A stretch of 64,000 nucleotides of DNA from Alphaproteobacteria bacterium (GTDB lineage Bacteria; Pseudomonadota; Alphaproteobacteria; Micavibrionales; Micavibrionaceae): the NCBI GenBank assembly GCA_002401695.1, contig NVTV01000004.1, positions 63,415 to 127,414 of the forward strand. Direction: 5' to 3'. The translations under genes and the position numbers were made by a program. Below the pieces are notes generated by a model. The model did not search any database. It was not told the origin of the DNA and saw only the letters and a list, made by a program, of their open reading frames with translations. Positions 55,772-64,000 of this stretch are shown one piece after another (position 1 is the first letter of the stretch; every line of letters starts with the position of its first letter).

Positions 55772-56956
55772 ATGATGGATCATGATATTATAATTATTGG
55801 TGCAGGCCCTGCGGGTCTAAGTTTCGCTAGGGCGATGGCAGAAACCAAACTCGACATTTTGTTGATCGAGAAGCAGCCCGAGTCTGTGCTTGCTGATCCG
55901 CCTTATGACGGGCGAGAAATTGCGCTGACGCACTTGTCGCATAAGATCATGAATGAGCTGGGAATGTGGGGTTTGGTTCCTGAGGAGCATATCTCCCTGA
56001 TTAAAACGGCTAAGGTGATGAACGGGCATTCTCCGTATGCTTTGTCTTTCGATCATACGGAAGTCGGTGAGGAAAATCTCGGCTTTATGATTTCTAATCA
56101 TCGTATCAGAAAAGCCGCTTATGACTCGGTGAAAGATTACCCCAATGTGACGTTCTTGAACGAGGTTACGGTTTCTAAAGTTGACACCGATGATGATAAG
56201 GGCTGGGTCGAGCTGTCTAATGGCGAACGTTTGGAGGCTCCATTGATTATTGCGGCGGATAGCCGTTTTTCCAATACGCGCCGGATGATGGGAATTTCCA
56301 CGAACTTGCTTGATTTCGGGCGCACTTGTATTGTTTGCACGATGGAACATGAATTGCCGCATAATGATACGGCGTATGAGTGTTTTCATTATGACCGCAC
56401 GGTTGCGGTTTTGCCGTTGAATAATGGTCAGGTTTCTGTGGTTATGACCTTAACGTCCGAGGAAGATACGGATGTTTTGGCAATGGATGAACAGGAATTT
56501 TCCGATGATGTGGCGCAGCGTATCGACCATAAATTCGGTAATTTGAAGCTGTCTAGTAAACGCTACCCCTATCCGTTGGTTTCAACTTTAGCTAAAACAT
56601 TCTGTGCCAATCGTTTTGGTTTGATTGGGGATGCTGCTGTTGGTATGCATCCTGTAACGGCGCATGGTTTTAACCTTGGTTTACGCGGTGCGCAGACTTT
56701 GGCGCACGAGCTTCAAAATACATTACAAAGTGATGGTAGTTTTGCCCCGAATATCGCGTTGGAACGATATAGCCGTAAACACCGTAAGCATTGCTTGCCG
56801 CTTTATCATGGTACGAATGCGTTGGTGCGCCTTTATGCCACAACAGAATACCGCACGGCGAAATTCGCACGTAAGGCTCTGTTGCGCCTTGGTAATCATA
56901 TTAAACCGGCAAAACGTTTTATTATGAATCAGCTTACTGAAATCAAAGATATTTAG
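55772..56956 (+). CDS. ubiM: UbiH/UbiF/UbiM-type ubiquinone biosynthesis hydroxylase
   Basis: A flavin monooxygenase of about 394 residues that hydroxylates the ubiquinone ring using O2. The FAD loop IIIIGAGPAG is at the start and the second FAD motif GDAAVGMHPVTAHGFNLGL near residue 290. The segments DGREIALTHLSHKI, MISNHRIRKAAY and YECFHYDRTVAVLPLN resemble UbiM more than UbiH or UbiF. UbiM is a broad-specificity hydroxylase of some proteobacteria; this assignment is an inference. Several ATG codons (55766, 55772, 55775) can start it; AGGA at 55763-55766 favours 55772 or 55775. Confidence 0.8.
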   Translation: MMDHDIIIIGAGPAGLSFARAMAETKLDILLIEKQPESVLADPPYDGREIALTHLSHKIMNELGMWGLVPEEHISLIKTAKVMNGHSPYALSFDHTEVGEENLGFMISNHRIRKAAYDSVKDYPNVTFLNEVTVSKVDTDDDKGWVELSNGERLEAPLIIAADSRFSNTRRMMGISTNLLDFGRTCIVCTMEHELPHNDTAYECFHYDRTVAVLPLNNGQVSVVMTLTSEEDTDVLAMDEQEFSDDVAQRIDHKFGNLKLSSKRYPYPLVSTLAKTFCANRFGLIGDAAVGMHPVTAHGFNLGLRGAQTLAHELQNTLQSDGSFAPNIALERYSRKHRKHCLPLYHGTNALVRLYATTEYRTAKFARKALLRLGNHIKPAKRFIMNQLTEIKDI

Positions 56957-57046
56957 TTTTGGCTTAAAGCTGGCAGTATTTTGACAATCAGGCGATGAAT
57001 GGCGTATAATCCGGTCAATTATAAAATGCGGGAATGGTGATATATA

Positions 57047-57916
57047 ATGATAACAGCACTTAATTTTGGTAATGCCGTTGGCGTAAACGTCGATGACGAG
57101 GAAACCATCGCTTTGCAGGCGCTGAATAAGTTCCTGGAAAGCCCGCATTCCATTGGTTTGGATACGATCAAAGAATCTTTACGCAATATTGTTCAGTTGA
57201 TGATGGAGCTGAAAGGCTATGCTACGGGTTTTGCTTTGCAACATCTGGTGCATGGTGAGCATTCCTCTATGGCTGTGGATGGGGGCTTGCGTGATGATGC
57301 GGAGAAAAAGAGACGGCTCAAAGAATTTTGGGATGAAATGTTGCGCCTTGAGCGCCTTATGGCTGGTGGCTTTGAACATGTTTTGGCGCATGTGGCTGCG
57401 GAAATCGTAGAAATTAAGGAAAATATTGTTGATAAAATTGAAAAAATTGATGCGAAAATCGAAGAGGTCGCAGATACGGTAGAAGAGGCGCGTGTCTTAA
57501 AAGCCCGAAACACCAAGCGTAAGAAACTTGTTAAGTTCAAAAAGCACATTGAAAAACATGAAGTTGAATTGCATGAGGCTGAGACTACGGAAGAGGTGAT
57601 TGAAGTTCAAAGCAATGTGCTTGAGGATGTGCAGGATTTTAAAGAAAATCGTTTTGATCCGCATAAGAATAAATTGGATCTTCTTGCACCGGTAAGAGAA
57701 CTTATGGAAGCAACCCGCGCCAGTAATGACAGTATTCTTGATGAGGACTTTGCCGGGGGTGCTGTCTGGAATCGCGGGAATAAGCGTTATGATGAAACTG
57801 ATTCTTCAGGCTCCGGTTCGGCTGGTGATGATACATCTGGATCAGGCGATGATACCGCGGGCAGCGGCGATCAGGACGAGGATATTAAGCCGCCACCATT
57901 TGAAGTTGATTTTTAA
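57047..57916 (+). CDS. Hypothetical coiled-coil protein with acidic Gly/Ser/Asp tail
   Basis: Not recognised. A 289-residue cytosolic protein. The middle (about residues 115-205) is a strong coiled coil of Glu, Lys, Ile and Val heptads. The last 40 residues are low complexity, alternating Ser, Gly and Asp (GSGSAGDDTSGSGDDTAGSG), and end in KPPPFEVDF. Expression may follow ubiM by a gap of about 90 bases, or have its own promoter. It converges with the next unknown gene, 22 bases away. Confidence 0.65.
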   Translation: MITALNFGNAVGVNVDDEETIALQALNKFLESPHSIGLDTIKESLRNIVQLMMELKGYATGFALQHLVHGEHSSMAVDGGLRDDAEKKRRLKEFWDEMLRLERLMAGGFEHVLAHVAAEIVEIKENIVDKIEKIDAKIEEVADTVEEARVLKARNTKRKKLVKFKKHIEKHEVELHEAETTEEVIEVQSNVLEDVQDFKENRFDPHKNKLDLLAPVRELMEATRASNDSILDEDFAGGAVWNRGNKRYDETDSSGSGSAGDDTSGSGDDTAGSGDQDEDIKPPPFEVDF

Positions 57917-57938
57917 GACAAGGGTTGAGGTGGATATT

Positions 57939-58622
57939 TTAAAGATCCATTTTTTGTTCATAGTCGTTGTTATTGCCTGATTTTTTTGGCAAAAGATTGG
58001 CAAAAATGTCTTTGATTTGCCAGTTTTTGAATGTTTGCTGTATAGCAAACAAACTGAACGCTGTACCAAGCGTGTCCATATTTTCATTTTCTTCATGTAA
58101 CTTGCTTAATTTTTGCTCATATGAGCGCACGGCAGGCTCGTCAGATGTGGCGGCTTTGCCTTTCGATTTTGTATGAGAATTCTCTATCGTTGCAGATGTT
58201 TTTGCAGAAAGAGAATGTGTACCAGCTGTAACGGTGGAGGCGCCTTCTCCTACAGTACGGTCTTTTTTCATACCTTCGGCAGAGGCTGCTCTCTCGATTT
58301 CTTCGGCTAGCTTTTTGAATTTCAGCTCGTCTGTAAATTCAGTGGTGATGACCAATGGCTTTGCGGTTTCAGACATATAGTCTTTAATGCCTTCAATACC
58401 TTGATTTTTTAGCGCATGATATTGTGCCAGGCCTGAGGTTACATCATAGGATTCTATATATTTTTCAGATTTCCAACCGACATGCGTTAGAACTTGCAGA
58501 TCGTTGTTTTTGTCTGTGCGTTGGATGGTGTAGCCATTCTCGTTGTGAATAACGATAGGCTGTTTAAATCCCAGTTCTTCGGTGAAGGGATTGTTTGTTT
58601 CTGTTGTCTTTTCTTTTGCCAT
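57939..58622 (-). CDS. Hypothetical protein, 227 aa
   Basis: Not recognised. Soluble, with a beta-rich start (VIHNENGYTIQRTDKNN), a helical Glu/Lys/Ala middle and a polar Ser/Thr/Lys linker before a helical end. Codon use resembles its neighbours. The 51-residue gene lies 126 bases upstream on the same strand, with a terminator between them, so the two are probably transcribed separately. Confidence 0.65.
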   Translation of the reverse strand: MAKEKTTETNNPFTEELGFKQPIVIHNENGYTIQRTDKNNDLQVLTHVGWKSEKYIESYDVTSGLAQYHALKNQGIEGIKDYMSETAKPLVITTEFTDELKFKKLAEEIERAASAEGMKKDRTVGEGASTVTAGTHSLSAKTSATIENSHTKSKGKAATSDEPAVRSYEQKLSKLHEENENMDTLGTAFSLFAIQQTFKNWQIKDIFANLLPKKSGNNNDYEQKMDL

Positions 58623-58693
58623 TTTAACGCCGCTTAACCCTTACCGCTTTAAGTGTTGCGGTATTTTTTCATAATATGATTTTTTAAATAAAG

Positions 58694-58723
58694 AAAATGG
58701 CCGAATCGATACCCAGCCATTTT
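58694..58723 (-). terminator. Terminator after the 51-residue gene
   Basis: On the minus strand AAAATGGC pairs with GCCATTTT around a 14-base loop and is followed by CTTTATTT. It lies 26 bases past the stop of the small gene at 58749, supporting that gene as a separate unit. Confidence 0.75.
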
Positions 58724-58748
58724 ACGTGTTTCATTAATTTCTTAGAAA

Positions 58749-58904
58749 TTAACTGTGGTTATGTTCTGCGTTGATCTTAGCAAACTCAGTTTGCTGTAGT
58801 GCTGTAAGCTCAGCTTTCTCTGGAACATGTCCTGTTTCGTCAATGCCAGCCATTTTTGCTGCAAAATTTTCATTCAACTTTTCCGCTAATTTATCAATAC
58901 CCAT
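58749..58904 (-). CDS. Small protein, 51 aa, function unknown
   Basis: A 51-codon gene on the minus strand. A strong TAAAGGAG site sits 6 bases before the ATG at 58904. It begins MGIDKLAEKLNENFAAKMAG and ends in a polar His/Asn/Ser tail. It is amphipathic and helical, without a signal peptide, and has no obvious family. A good ribosome site, normal codon use and a terminator 26 bases after its stop all support it as real. Confidence 0.75.
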   Translation of the reverse strand: MGIDKLAEKLNENFAAKMAGIDETGHVPEKAELTALQQTEFAKINAEHNHS

Positions 58905-58994
58905 TTTTTTCTCCTTTATTCTTAAACTTCGAGTGCTCTATTATTGCACGAAATGCACCCCTGTTGTCAAGTTTGGGACATAAATCGTTGAAAA

Positions 58995-60866
58995 CTAAGC
59001 CGCATCGGTCAATTTTTTCGGTACATCTACCTTTACGTGCAGGTCTTTGAGCAGCGCAGGATCAACGATGCTTGGTGCTTGCATCATTTGATCTTCATAT
59101 TGACCGTTCATGACAAAGGCATACACTTCGCGTAAATTCGGCTCATCGGCGAGCAGCATGATAATACGGTCAACACCGAAGGCTAAACCACCATGCGGCG
59201 GCGCGCCGTAACGCATTGCATTCAGCATACCGCCGAATTCTTCTTCCAGAACATCCTTGCTGTATCCCGCGATGCCGAAGGCTTTTTCCATGATTTCAGG
59301 TCTGTGGTTACGGATCGCACCGGAGGCCAGCTCAAACCCGTTACAAATACAGTCATATTGCCATGCATAGATATCTGTCGGCTCTTTATTCTCCAGATCG
59401 TCCATGCCGCCTTGTGGCATAGAGAACGGGTTGTGCGAGAAGTCGATTTTCTGTGCTTTTTCATCAAACTCATACATCGGGAAGTCGATAATCCATGCCA
59501 GCTTATAAACGTTTTTCTCACGCGCAGAAGGATGATCTTCAGGCAAAGCAGAGCAAATGGCATCACGTGCCGCGCCTGCGAATTTCGCGGCGGGAAGTTC
59601 TTGGTTACAGATGAAGAAGATTGCATCGCCTGCTTCACAGCCTGAAATCTTCGCCATTTCCACCAAAGCATTTGGCCCTATAAATTTAGCAATCGGGCCT
59701 TTACCGCCAATTTCTGCGATAATACCATCTTCAAAACTATCACCCTCTTCATGCTCTGGAATCTCAGTTTTTTCAAACAGGATATAACCAAGTCCGAATG
59801 CACCTTCACCCTTTGCCCAGCTATCCAGCTTGTCAAAGAAGCTGCGCGGTTGATCGCCAACTTTTGGTACGCGGATGGCGCGGACAACGCCGTCTTTTTT
59901 GATAACGTTCTTGAACGCATTAAATTCAACATCATCACGAGAGAAAACCTCGGTCAGGTCGCAAATCTCTAATGGGTTACGAAGGTCGGGCTTGTCAGAG
60001 CCATATTTCAGCATGGCTTCTTTATAGGGAATAGAATCACACCAGATAACCTCACGTTTTTCACCTGTGAAGCCCGAGAATTCTTCAAAAATGCTGTGAA
60101 CGACAGGTTGGATTGTGTCGAAGATATCTTGTTGGGTGACGAAGCTCATCTCTACATCGAGTTGATAGAACTCGGCTAAACGGTCGGCGCGGCCATCTTC
60201 ATCGCGGAAACAAGGTGCGATTTGGAAATATTTATCAAAGCCCGACATCATTAGCATTTGTTTAAATTGCTGTGGTGCTTGGGGTAGAGCGTAGAATTTC
60301 CCCGGATGCAGGCGTGATGGTACGAGGTAATCACGTGCGCCTTCTGGTGAACTTGCCGTTAGAATTGGTGTTTGAAATTCTTGGAAATCCTGCGCGTGCA
60401 TTTTCTCGCGCATTGTGCGGATGACATTGTTTCTCAGGCGAATTTTCTTTTGCATGCCTTCGCGGCGTAAATCAAGATAGCGGTATCTAAGGCGGATATC
60501 TTCTCCTGCGCCGTCATCTTCGTAAACTTGGAACGGGATAACATCGGCGCTGGATTGCAGCTCGGCTTCGTCAATATCAATTTCAATTTCGCCTGTTTCC
60601 ATTTTCGAATTTATGGTCTCCTCAGAGCGGGCGCGGACTTTTCCTGTAACGGTGACAACGGATTCAACGCGCCACTGGCTGATAGTTTCAAACAGGTCGC
60701 TGCCTTCTTCGATGACACATTGGGTCAGGCCGTGTGTGTCACGTAAGATAACAAATAAAACGCCGCCTAAATCATATATACGGTGTATCCAGCCGGAGAG
60801 TTTGACCGTATCGCCTGCATTATCTTTTCTAAGGGCGTCACATTTATGCGTTCTAAAAGCGTGCAT
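58995..60866 (-). CDS. aspS: Aspartyl-tRNA synthetase AspS
   Basis: Charges tRNA-Asp with aspartate. A class II synthetase of 623 residues. The OB anticodon domain (about 1-115) holds the GWIHRIYDLGGVLFV segment. Motif 1 is in the region SPEGARDYLVP to PQAPQQFKQML; motif 2 is in APCFRDEDGRADRLAEFYQLDVEMSF; motif 3 in GLAFGVDRIIMLLA. A GAD insertion sits between (about 290-420). Leu in RIYDLGG, not His, resembles discriminating enzymes, but this cannot settle whether it also charges tRNA-Asn. Confidence 0.97.
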   Translation of the reverse strand: MHAFRTHKCDALRKDNAGDTVKLSGWIHRIYDLGGVLFVILRDTHGLTQCVIEEGSDLFETISQWRVESVVTVTGKVRARSEETINSKMETGEIEIDIDEAELQSSADVIPFQVYEDDGAGEDIRLRYRYLDLRREGMQKKIRLRNNVIRTMREKMHAQDFQEFQTPILTASSPEGARDYLVPSRLHPGKFYALPQAPQQFKQMLMMSGFDKYFQIAPCFRDEDGRADRLAEFYQLDVEMSFVTQQDIFDTIQPVVHSIFEEFSGFTGEKREVIWCDSIPYKEAMLKYGSDKPDLRNPLEICDLTEVFSRDDVEFNAFKNVIKKDGVVRAIRVPKVGDQPRSFFDKLDSWAKGEGAFGLGYILFEKTEIPEHEEGDSFEDGIIAEIGGKGPIAKFIGPNALVEMAKISGCEAGDAIFFICNQELPAAKFAGAARDAICSALPEDHPSAREKNVYKLAWIIDFPMYEFDEKAQKIDFSHNPFSMPQGGMDDLENKEPTDIYAWQYDCICNGFELASGAIRNHRPEIMEKAFGIAGYSKDVLEEEFGGMLNAMRYGAPPHGGLAFGVDRIIMLLADEPNLREVYAFVMNGQYEDQMMQAPSIVDPALLKDLHVKVDVPKKLTDAA

Positions 60867-61018
60867 TCTTTTATCCTATTATAATCAGAGTTATGAGTAA
60901 GCGTTGATTTATAACGCATCAGAACACAATGTCACGCCTATTTTTCAAAATTAACGCCTTTATGCTGGACGAAAAGGTGAGGTTTTGTATGATGGTTTTC
61001 TCAAGATTTAAGGATATC

Positions 61019-62179
61019 ATGCCCATAATTACAAAATCAGACGATGTCGCGGCTTTCTGTAAAGAGCTGTCGGTACACGAATTCGTAACAATTGACACGG
61101 AATTTCTACGTGAAAAAACCTATTACCCGAAGCTGTGCCTTGTGCAGTTAAGTGGCCCGGATAAGAAGGCCAGAGCGATTGACCCGCTGGTGGAGGGGAT
61201 TGATTTGTCGCCTTTATTTGAGTTGCTCGCGAATAAAAAAATCCTGAAAGTATTTCATTCAGGTCGTCAGGATTTAGAGATTTTCTACAATCTGACAGGC
61301 GCGGTGGTGCAATCATTCTTCGATACGCAAATCGCAGCGATGGTTTGCGGGTATGGCGATTCGGTCGGTTATGAGAATATCGTGCGTCAGGTTTCAGGGT
61401 ATCAGGTGGATAAAAGCTCTCAATTCACTAATTGGTCGATACGTCCTTTGAGCGATAAACAAATTACCTATGCGCTGGGTGATGTGACGCATTTATGTGA
61501 TGTCTATCTGCATCTGAAGGCGGAGCTGGAGAAGCGCGGTCGTACAGAGTGGGTTGCGCAGGAAGAGCGCATTTTGAATAATCCTGATACTTATGCAAAT
61601 GACCCCTATAAAGCGTGGGAGCGTATCAAAATTAAATCGCCAAAAGCCAAAAGCCTGACTGTTTTGCGGGAGCTTGCTGCGTGGCGGGAATTGCAGGCGC
61701 AAAAGCGTGATATCCCCAAAACATGGGTGATGCGTGATGATGCGCTGTCTGATATGGCGAACCAAGCGCCGCAGAATAAGAACCAGTTGGCGAAGATTCG
61801 TAATGTTTCCAAAGATATGGCAGAGGGTAAAACTGGTGCGCAGTTGTTAAAGGTGATTGCCAAAGGGCTGGAAACACCGCGCGATACGTGGCCGGTGCCA
61901 AAGCGCAAGGCGTCTTTGTCGCAAGGGGCAATGGCGATGGTCGATATTTTGAAAATGTTGTTGAAGGTACAAAGTGCGGTGCATGACGTTGCGCCGAAAA
62001 TTATTGCTTCTGCCGCGGATATTGAGGCAATTGCACAGGATGATAACGCCGATGTTCCAGCTTTGCAGGGTTGGCGCAGAGAAGTGTTCGGCGAGGATGC
62101 GCTGGCGGTTAAGCACGGAAAATTGGCAATTGGTTTGAAAGATGGTAAAATTACCGTCTTCAATATTGCAGATTTATAA
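61019..62179 (+). CDS. rnd: Ribonuclease D
   Basis: A 3'-5' exoribonuclease of 386 residues that trims tRNA and other small RNA 3' ends. The DEDDy active site shows in VTIDTEFLRE (Asp26, Glu28), VFHSGRQDLEIF and ITYALGDVTHL with the Tyr. An HRDC domain follows (about 210-290), then a second HRDC-like part. ATG 61019 has AAGGA just upstream and fits the family; the frame is open upstream to 60929. It is divergent from aspS. Confidence 0.93.
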   Translation: MPIITKSDDVAAFCKELSVHEFVTIDTEFLREKTYYPKLCLVQLSGPDKKARAIDPLVEGIDLSPLFELLANKKILKVFHSGRQDLEIFYNLTGAVVQSFFDTQIAAMVCGYGDSVGYENIVRQVSGYQVDKSSQFTNWSIRPLSDKQITYALGDVTHLCDVYLHLKAELEKRGRTEWVAQEERILNNPDTYANDPYKAWERIKIKSPKAKSLTVLRELAAWRELQAQKRDIPKTWVMRDDALSDMANQAPQNKNQLAKIRNVSKDMAEGKTGAQLLKVIAKGLETPRDTWPVPKRKASLSQGAMAMVDILKMLLKVQSAVHDVAPKIIASAADIEAIAQDDNADVPALQGWRREVFGEDALAVKHGKLAIGLKDGKITVFNIADL

Positions 62180-62204
62180 GAGATCTATAGGGGGGCGTTT
62201 TCAT

Positions 62205-62762
62205 ATGCCATCATCTGAATTTGAAGGAAAACGGTTGTTTTTGTTGCGTCATGCCATGGCTTTGTCGCAGGCTAGTGACGGGGATTCTAGCCGTGCTTTA
62301 GCACCCAAAGGTATAGAGGATGCGCAAGCCTTAGGGCGTATGATGGCGCATAAGGGATATGTGCCTGATGTGGTTTTATGCTCCTCCGCAGTGCGTACGC
62401 GTCAAACTTTGGCAGGGGCTTTCCCTGATTTGGATATGGCCAAGGTTCAGTTTATTGATATTCTTTATAATGGCAGTGTCGGGGATTATCTCTATGAAAT
62501 TCAGAAGATTGACGATGTGCATCAAAATATTTTGATGATTGCGCATAATCCTTGTATTTATGAATTGGTGATTTTATTGGCTGCGCAGGGTAGTGATTCC
62601 GTAATGCAGCGTTTATCCGAGGGCTACAACCCCGCATCGTTAAGTGTTATTCATTGTGCATGTGGTAAATGGGCGGATATTCAGCCTGCGGTGAATGAAC
62701 TGGACAGCCTGTCTAATCCGATGGATTATAACGCGCCTGCACGGCCAACGCGTTGGATGTAG
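62205..62762 (+). CDS. sixA: SixA-type phosphohistidine phosphatase
   Basis: A 185-residue histidine phosphatase superfamily protein. The catalytic Arg15-His16 is in LLRHAMAL (RHA, the SixA form, in place of RHG). ARALGRMM-type and SSAVRTRQT segments and the second His in IAHNPC complete the site. In E. coli SixA acts on phospho-His of signalling or PTS proteins. AGGGGGG precedes the ATG at 9 bases. The upstream open frame overlaps rnd and is discarded. It starts 25 bases after rnd. Confidence 0.88.
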   Translation: MPSSEFEGKRLFLLRHAMALSQASDGDSSRALAPKGIEDAQALGRMMAHKGYVPDVVLCSSAVRTRQTLAGAFPDLDMAKVQFIDILYNGSVGDYLYEIQKIDDVHQNILMIAHNPCIYELVILLAAQGSDSVMQRLSEGYNPASLSVIHCACGKWADIQPAVNELDSLSNPMDYNAPARPTRWM

Positions 62763-62778
62763 GCGTTTTCACTGTTGC

Positions 62779-63648
62779 CTAAATAGACCAGCTTTGTTGT
62801 AGTTCCGGCTCTGCTGCTTCGGCGGGCATGACGGCGTTACGTGGCTTTATGATGGTGTTGCGATCAGGGTGTTGTTCCAAATGCTCAACACATTTCTTTA
62901 AGAAGATAACCATTTTATCAATGCCTTCCGGTGTTGCGATCAGGTCGTTGCGGATTTCCAGCCCTAAATATTGCAGATCATTATTCTTTGTAATCATCGG
63001 CGCGGCATTCTTCTTGCGCTCTGCGACGCGGTATGGCTCACCGGAAACGAAAAGATAATCTGATTGCGCTCTGAGGTAGGTTTCAAAAGCACGTGAGAAC
63101 GGCGTTTTTTCACAGCGTAGTGTGCCAAGTTCAACATTGCGTTTTTTCTGATCCCATGTCGGGGAGAAGCTGTGCAAATCAAGGACGATTGCGCCGCCAA
63201 GCTGGTTACGTTTTTCATTTATGGTGGCCGTTTTGGTGTTGTGGTAAGGCCAATATACGGCTTCTAATCTGCGTGCATGCTGTACCTTACAACATGTATC
63301 AGGTTGGTTTTGCGGAATTGTGATGTGCGCATGTTCTGGTGAATGTCTGGTGATGGCATAGTCGGGCAGGGCGTTTAAGTCGCACACAAGGCGTGAATAG
63401 TTTCCCGCGATCAGAGTGATATTATCACACGATTTTTCCAGAGCATTAAATAGAGCGTCCATGTGTAAATCCATGGCTTCGTGTGCATCAAAGAACCAGT
63501 TTTTATCTGTGCCTAAGCATGGTTCAAGGCAGTCAGGGACAGCGCGCCCGTTATGTGGCCCTGAAAACACAAAGAGGCCATCCCGTTTAATGGTTTTAAC
63601 GGGAGCGGGGTCTTGTTTTTGTAAAAGATTAGGCGATGAAACATCCAT
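62779..63648 (-). CDS. N-formylglutamate amidohydrolase family protein
   Basis: A 289-residue putative zinc amidohydrolase. The signatures are FSGPHNGRAVPD, DAHEAMDLHMDALF, YSRLVCDLNALPD, and LDLHSFSPTWD. Family members either hydrolyse N-formylglutamate (histidine breakdown) or have unknown activity. No hut gene is nearby, so the function is not settled. It converges with sixA, 16 bases away. Confidence 0.85.
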   Translation of the reverse strand: MDVSSPNLLQKQDPAPVKTIKRDGLFVFSGPHNGRAVPDCLEPCLGTDKNWFFDAHEAMDLHMDALFNALEKSCDNITLIAGNYSRLVCDLNALPDYAITRHSPEHAHITIPQNQPDTCCKVQHARRLEAVYWPYHNTKTATINEKRNQLGGAIVLDLHSFSPTWDQKKRNVELGTLRCEKTPFSRAFETYLRAQSDYLFVSGEPYRVAERKKNAAPMITKNNDLQYLGLEIRNDLIATPEGIDKMVIFLKKCVEHLEQHPDRNTIIKPRNAVMPAEAAEPELQQSWSI

Positions 63649-63714
63649 AGTGCTTGGCAGTATACTTAATAGGTATTAAAAAAGCATTTATAATTTGGAC
63701 GGGAATGTTTTACG

Positions 63715-64000
63715 TCAAGAAATGTGTTTATCCAGCTTATCCATAAGTGTCAATAATCTGGTATCGTCTTGAATGCGTGCGTTCATTTGTTGGTGGAGGG
63801 TTTCGCTGGTGGTTTTATCAATGATCGTGGCCTTATAGTGATCTTCAACGCTCGATATATTCGCATCTTTCAAGACGGCTTGATAATGTTTTTGGATAAG
63901 GGCTGCATATTCGGCGCGTTCACCGGAGGAGCCTGTTTCCGCTTCGGGCTTTGCACCCAGATGGCTTGAAAGTTCGTTGCCGTGTTGTGCAAGCCATTCA
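63715..64000 (-). CDS. C-terminal end of an unidentified protein (cut by window edge)
   Basis: On the minus strand an open frame runs from the right edge to a TGA at 63715-63717, giving about 95 residues. It is helical, with repeated Gln, His, Ala and Lys and a Gly-Ser-Ser linker, and ends KLDKHIS. No known family can be assigned. The start lies outside the window. Confidence 0.65.
   Translation of the reverse strand, partial: EWLAQHGNELSSHLGAKPEAETGSSGERAEYAALIQKHYQAVLKDANISSVEDHYKATIIDKTTSETLHQQMNARIQDDTRLLTLMDKLDKHIS

Noticed and set aside
58771-58983. Plus-strand open frame over the small gene near 58.8 kb
   Set aside because: It is antisense to the 51-residue gene, which has the strong ribosome site and terminator.
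58995-60866. Non-discriminating AspRS (charging tRNA-Asn too)
   Set aside because: One site (Leu in RIYDLGG) favours the discriminating type, and without gatCAB or asnS information no claim can be made either way.

Overview
The window reads as ordinary chromosome of an alphaproteobacterium of moderate GC (mid-40s percent, judged by eye). Supporting signs are the protein flavour of rsmA, ilvB/ilvN/ilvC, aspS, rnd and sixA, a UbiM-like ubiquinone hydroxylase, a complex-I NDUFA9-like protein and a thiO/thiF pair. The oxygen-dependent enzymes (UbiM-like, ribosomal oxygenase) and the amino acid and cofactor genes point to an aerobic, largely self-sufficient cell. A Micavibrio-like or related deep alphaproteobacterial lineage is possible, but this is a guess. 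Gene density is high, strands alternate often, and many starts are GTG or TTG.

Layout. 0-8 kb: panD, a HIT hydrolase, yifB/comM, a diguanylate cyclase and a UvrD/PcrA helicase. 8-14 kb: DUF1223, then NDUFA9-like, SurA-like and rsmA in one run, gmk, an SDR and an ArsR repressor. 14-20 kb: two envelope glycosyltransferases, an ABHD10-like hydrolase, a tRNA-Ser(GGA) whose 3' end is repeated 118 bp downstream, and recQ. 20-30 kb: a FadL-type porin, a GGDEF-EAL protein, a RimK-like ligase, two tandem GDPD genes (the second has lost catalytic residues), an intergenic stretch with dyad repeats and a terminator, and a sugar nucleotidyltransferase. 30-42 kb: a ribosomal oxygenase, a DUF255 thioredoxin protein fused to a DsbD-alpha domain, an AMIN amidase, an orphan FlgC-like protein, three large proteins that are or resemble proteases, and two EamA transporters (one frameshifted). 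42-48 kb: branched-chain amino acid genes ilvC, ilvN and ilvB, with a leader-peptide attenuator upstream of ilvB and a DUF2007 plus EF-hand-like gene wedged between ilvB and ilvN. 49-54 kb: miaA, bioH-like/bioC, thiO/thiF and an RNA helicase with a repetitive tail. 55-64 kb: ubiM-like, several unknown genes including a 51-residue protein, aspS, rnd, sixA, an N-formylglutamate amidohydrolase-family gene and a partial gene at the right edge.

How it fits together. Most genes are housekeeping: cofactors (pantothenate, biotin, thiamine, ubiquinone), branched-chain amino acids, RNA maturation and repair. The most mechanistic regulatory find is the ilvB attenuator: a 25-residue peptide rich in Ile, Leu and Val, a competing hairpin and a terminator. 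The least explained content is a scatter of large, acidic proteins without signal peptides, one with an intact HExxH site, one with a degenerate version of it and one subtilase-like protein lacking the usual Asp/His motifs. Nothing here is a complete novel defence or secretion system. No CRISPR array, transposase or phage gene was seen.
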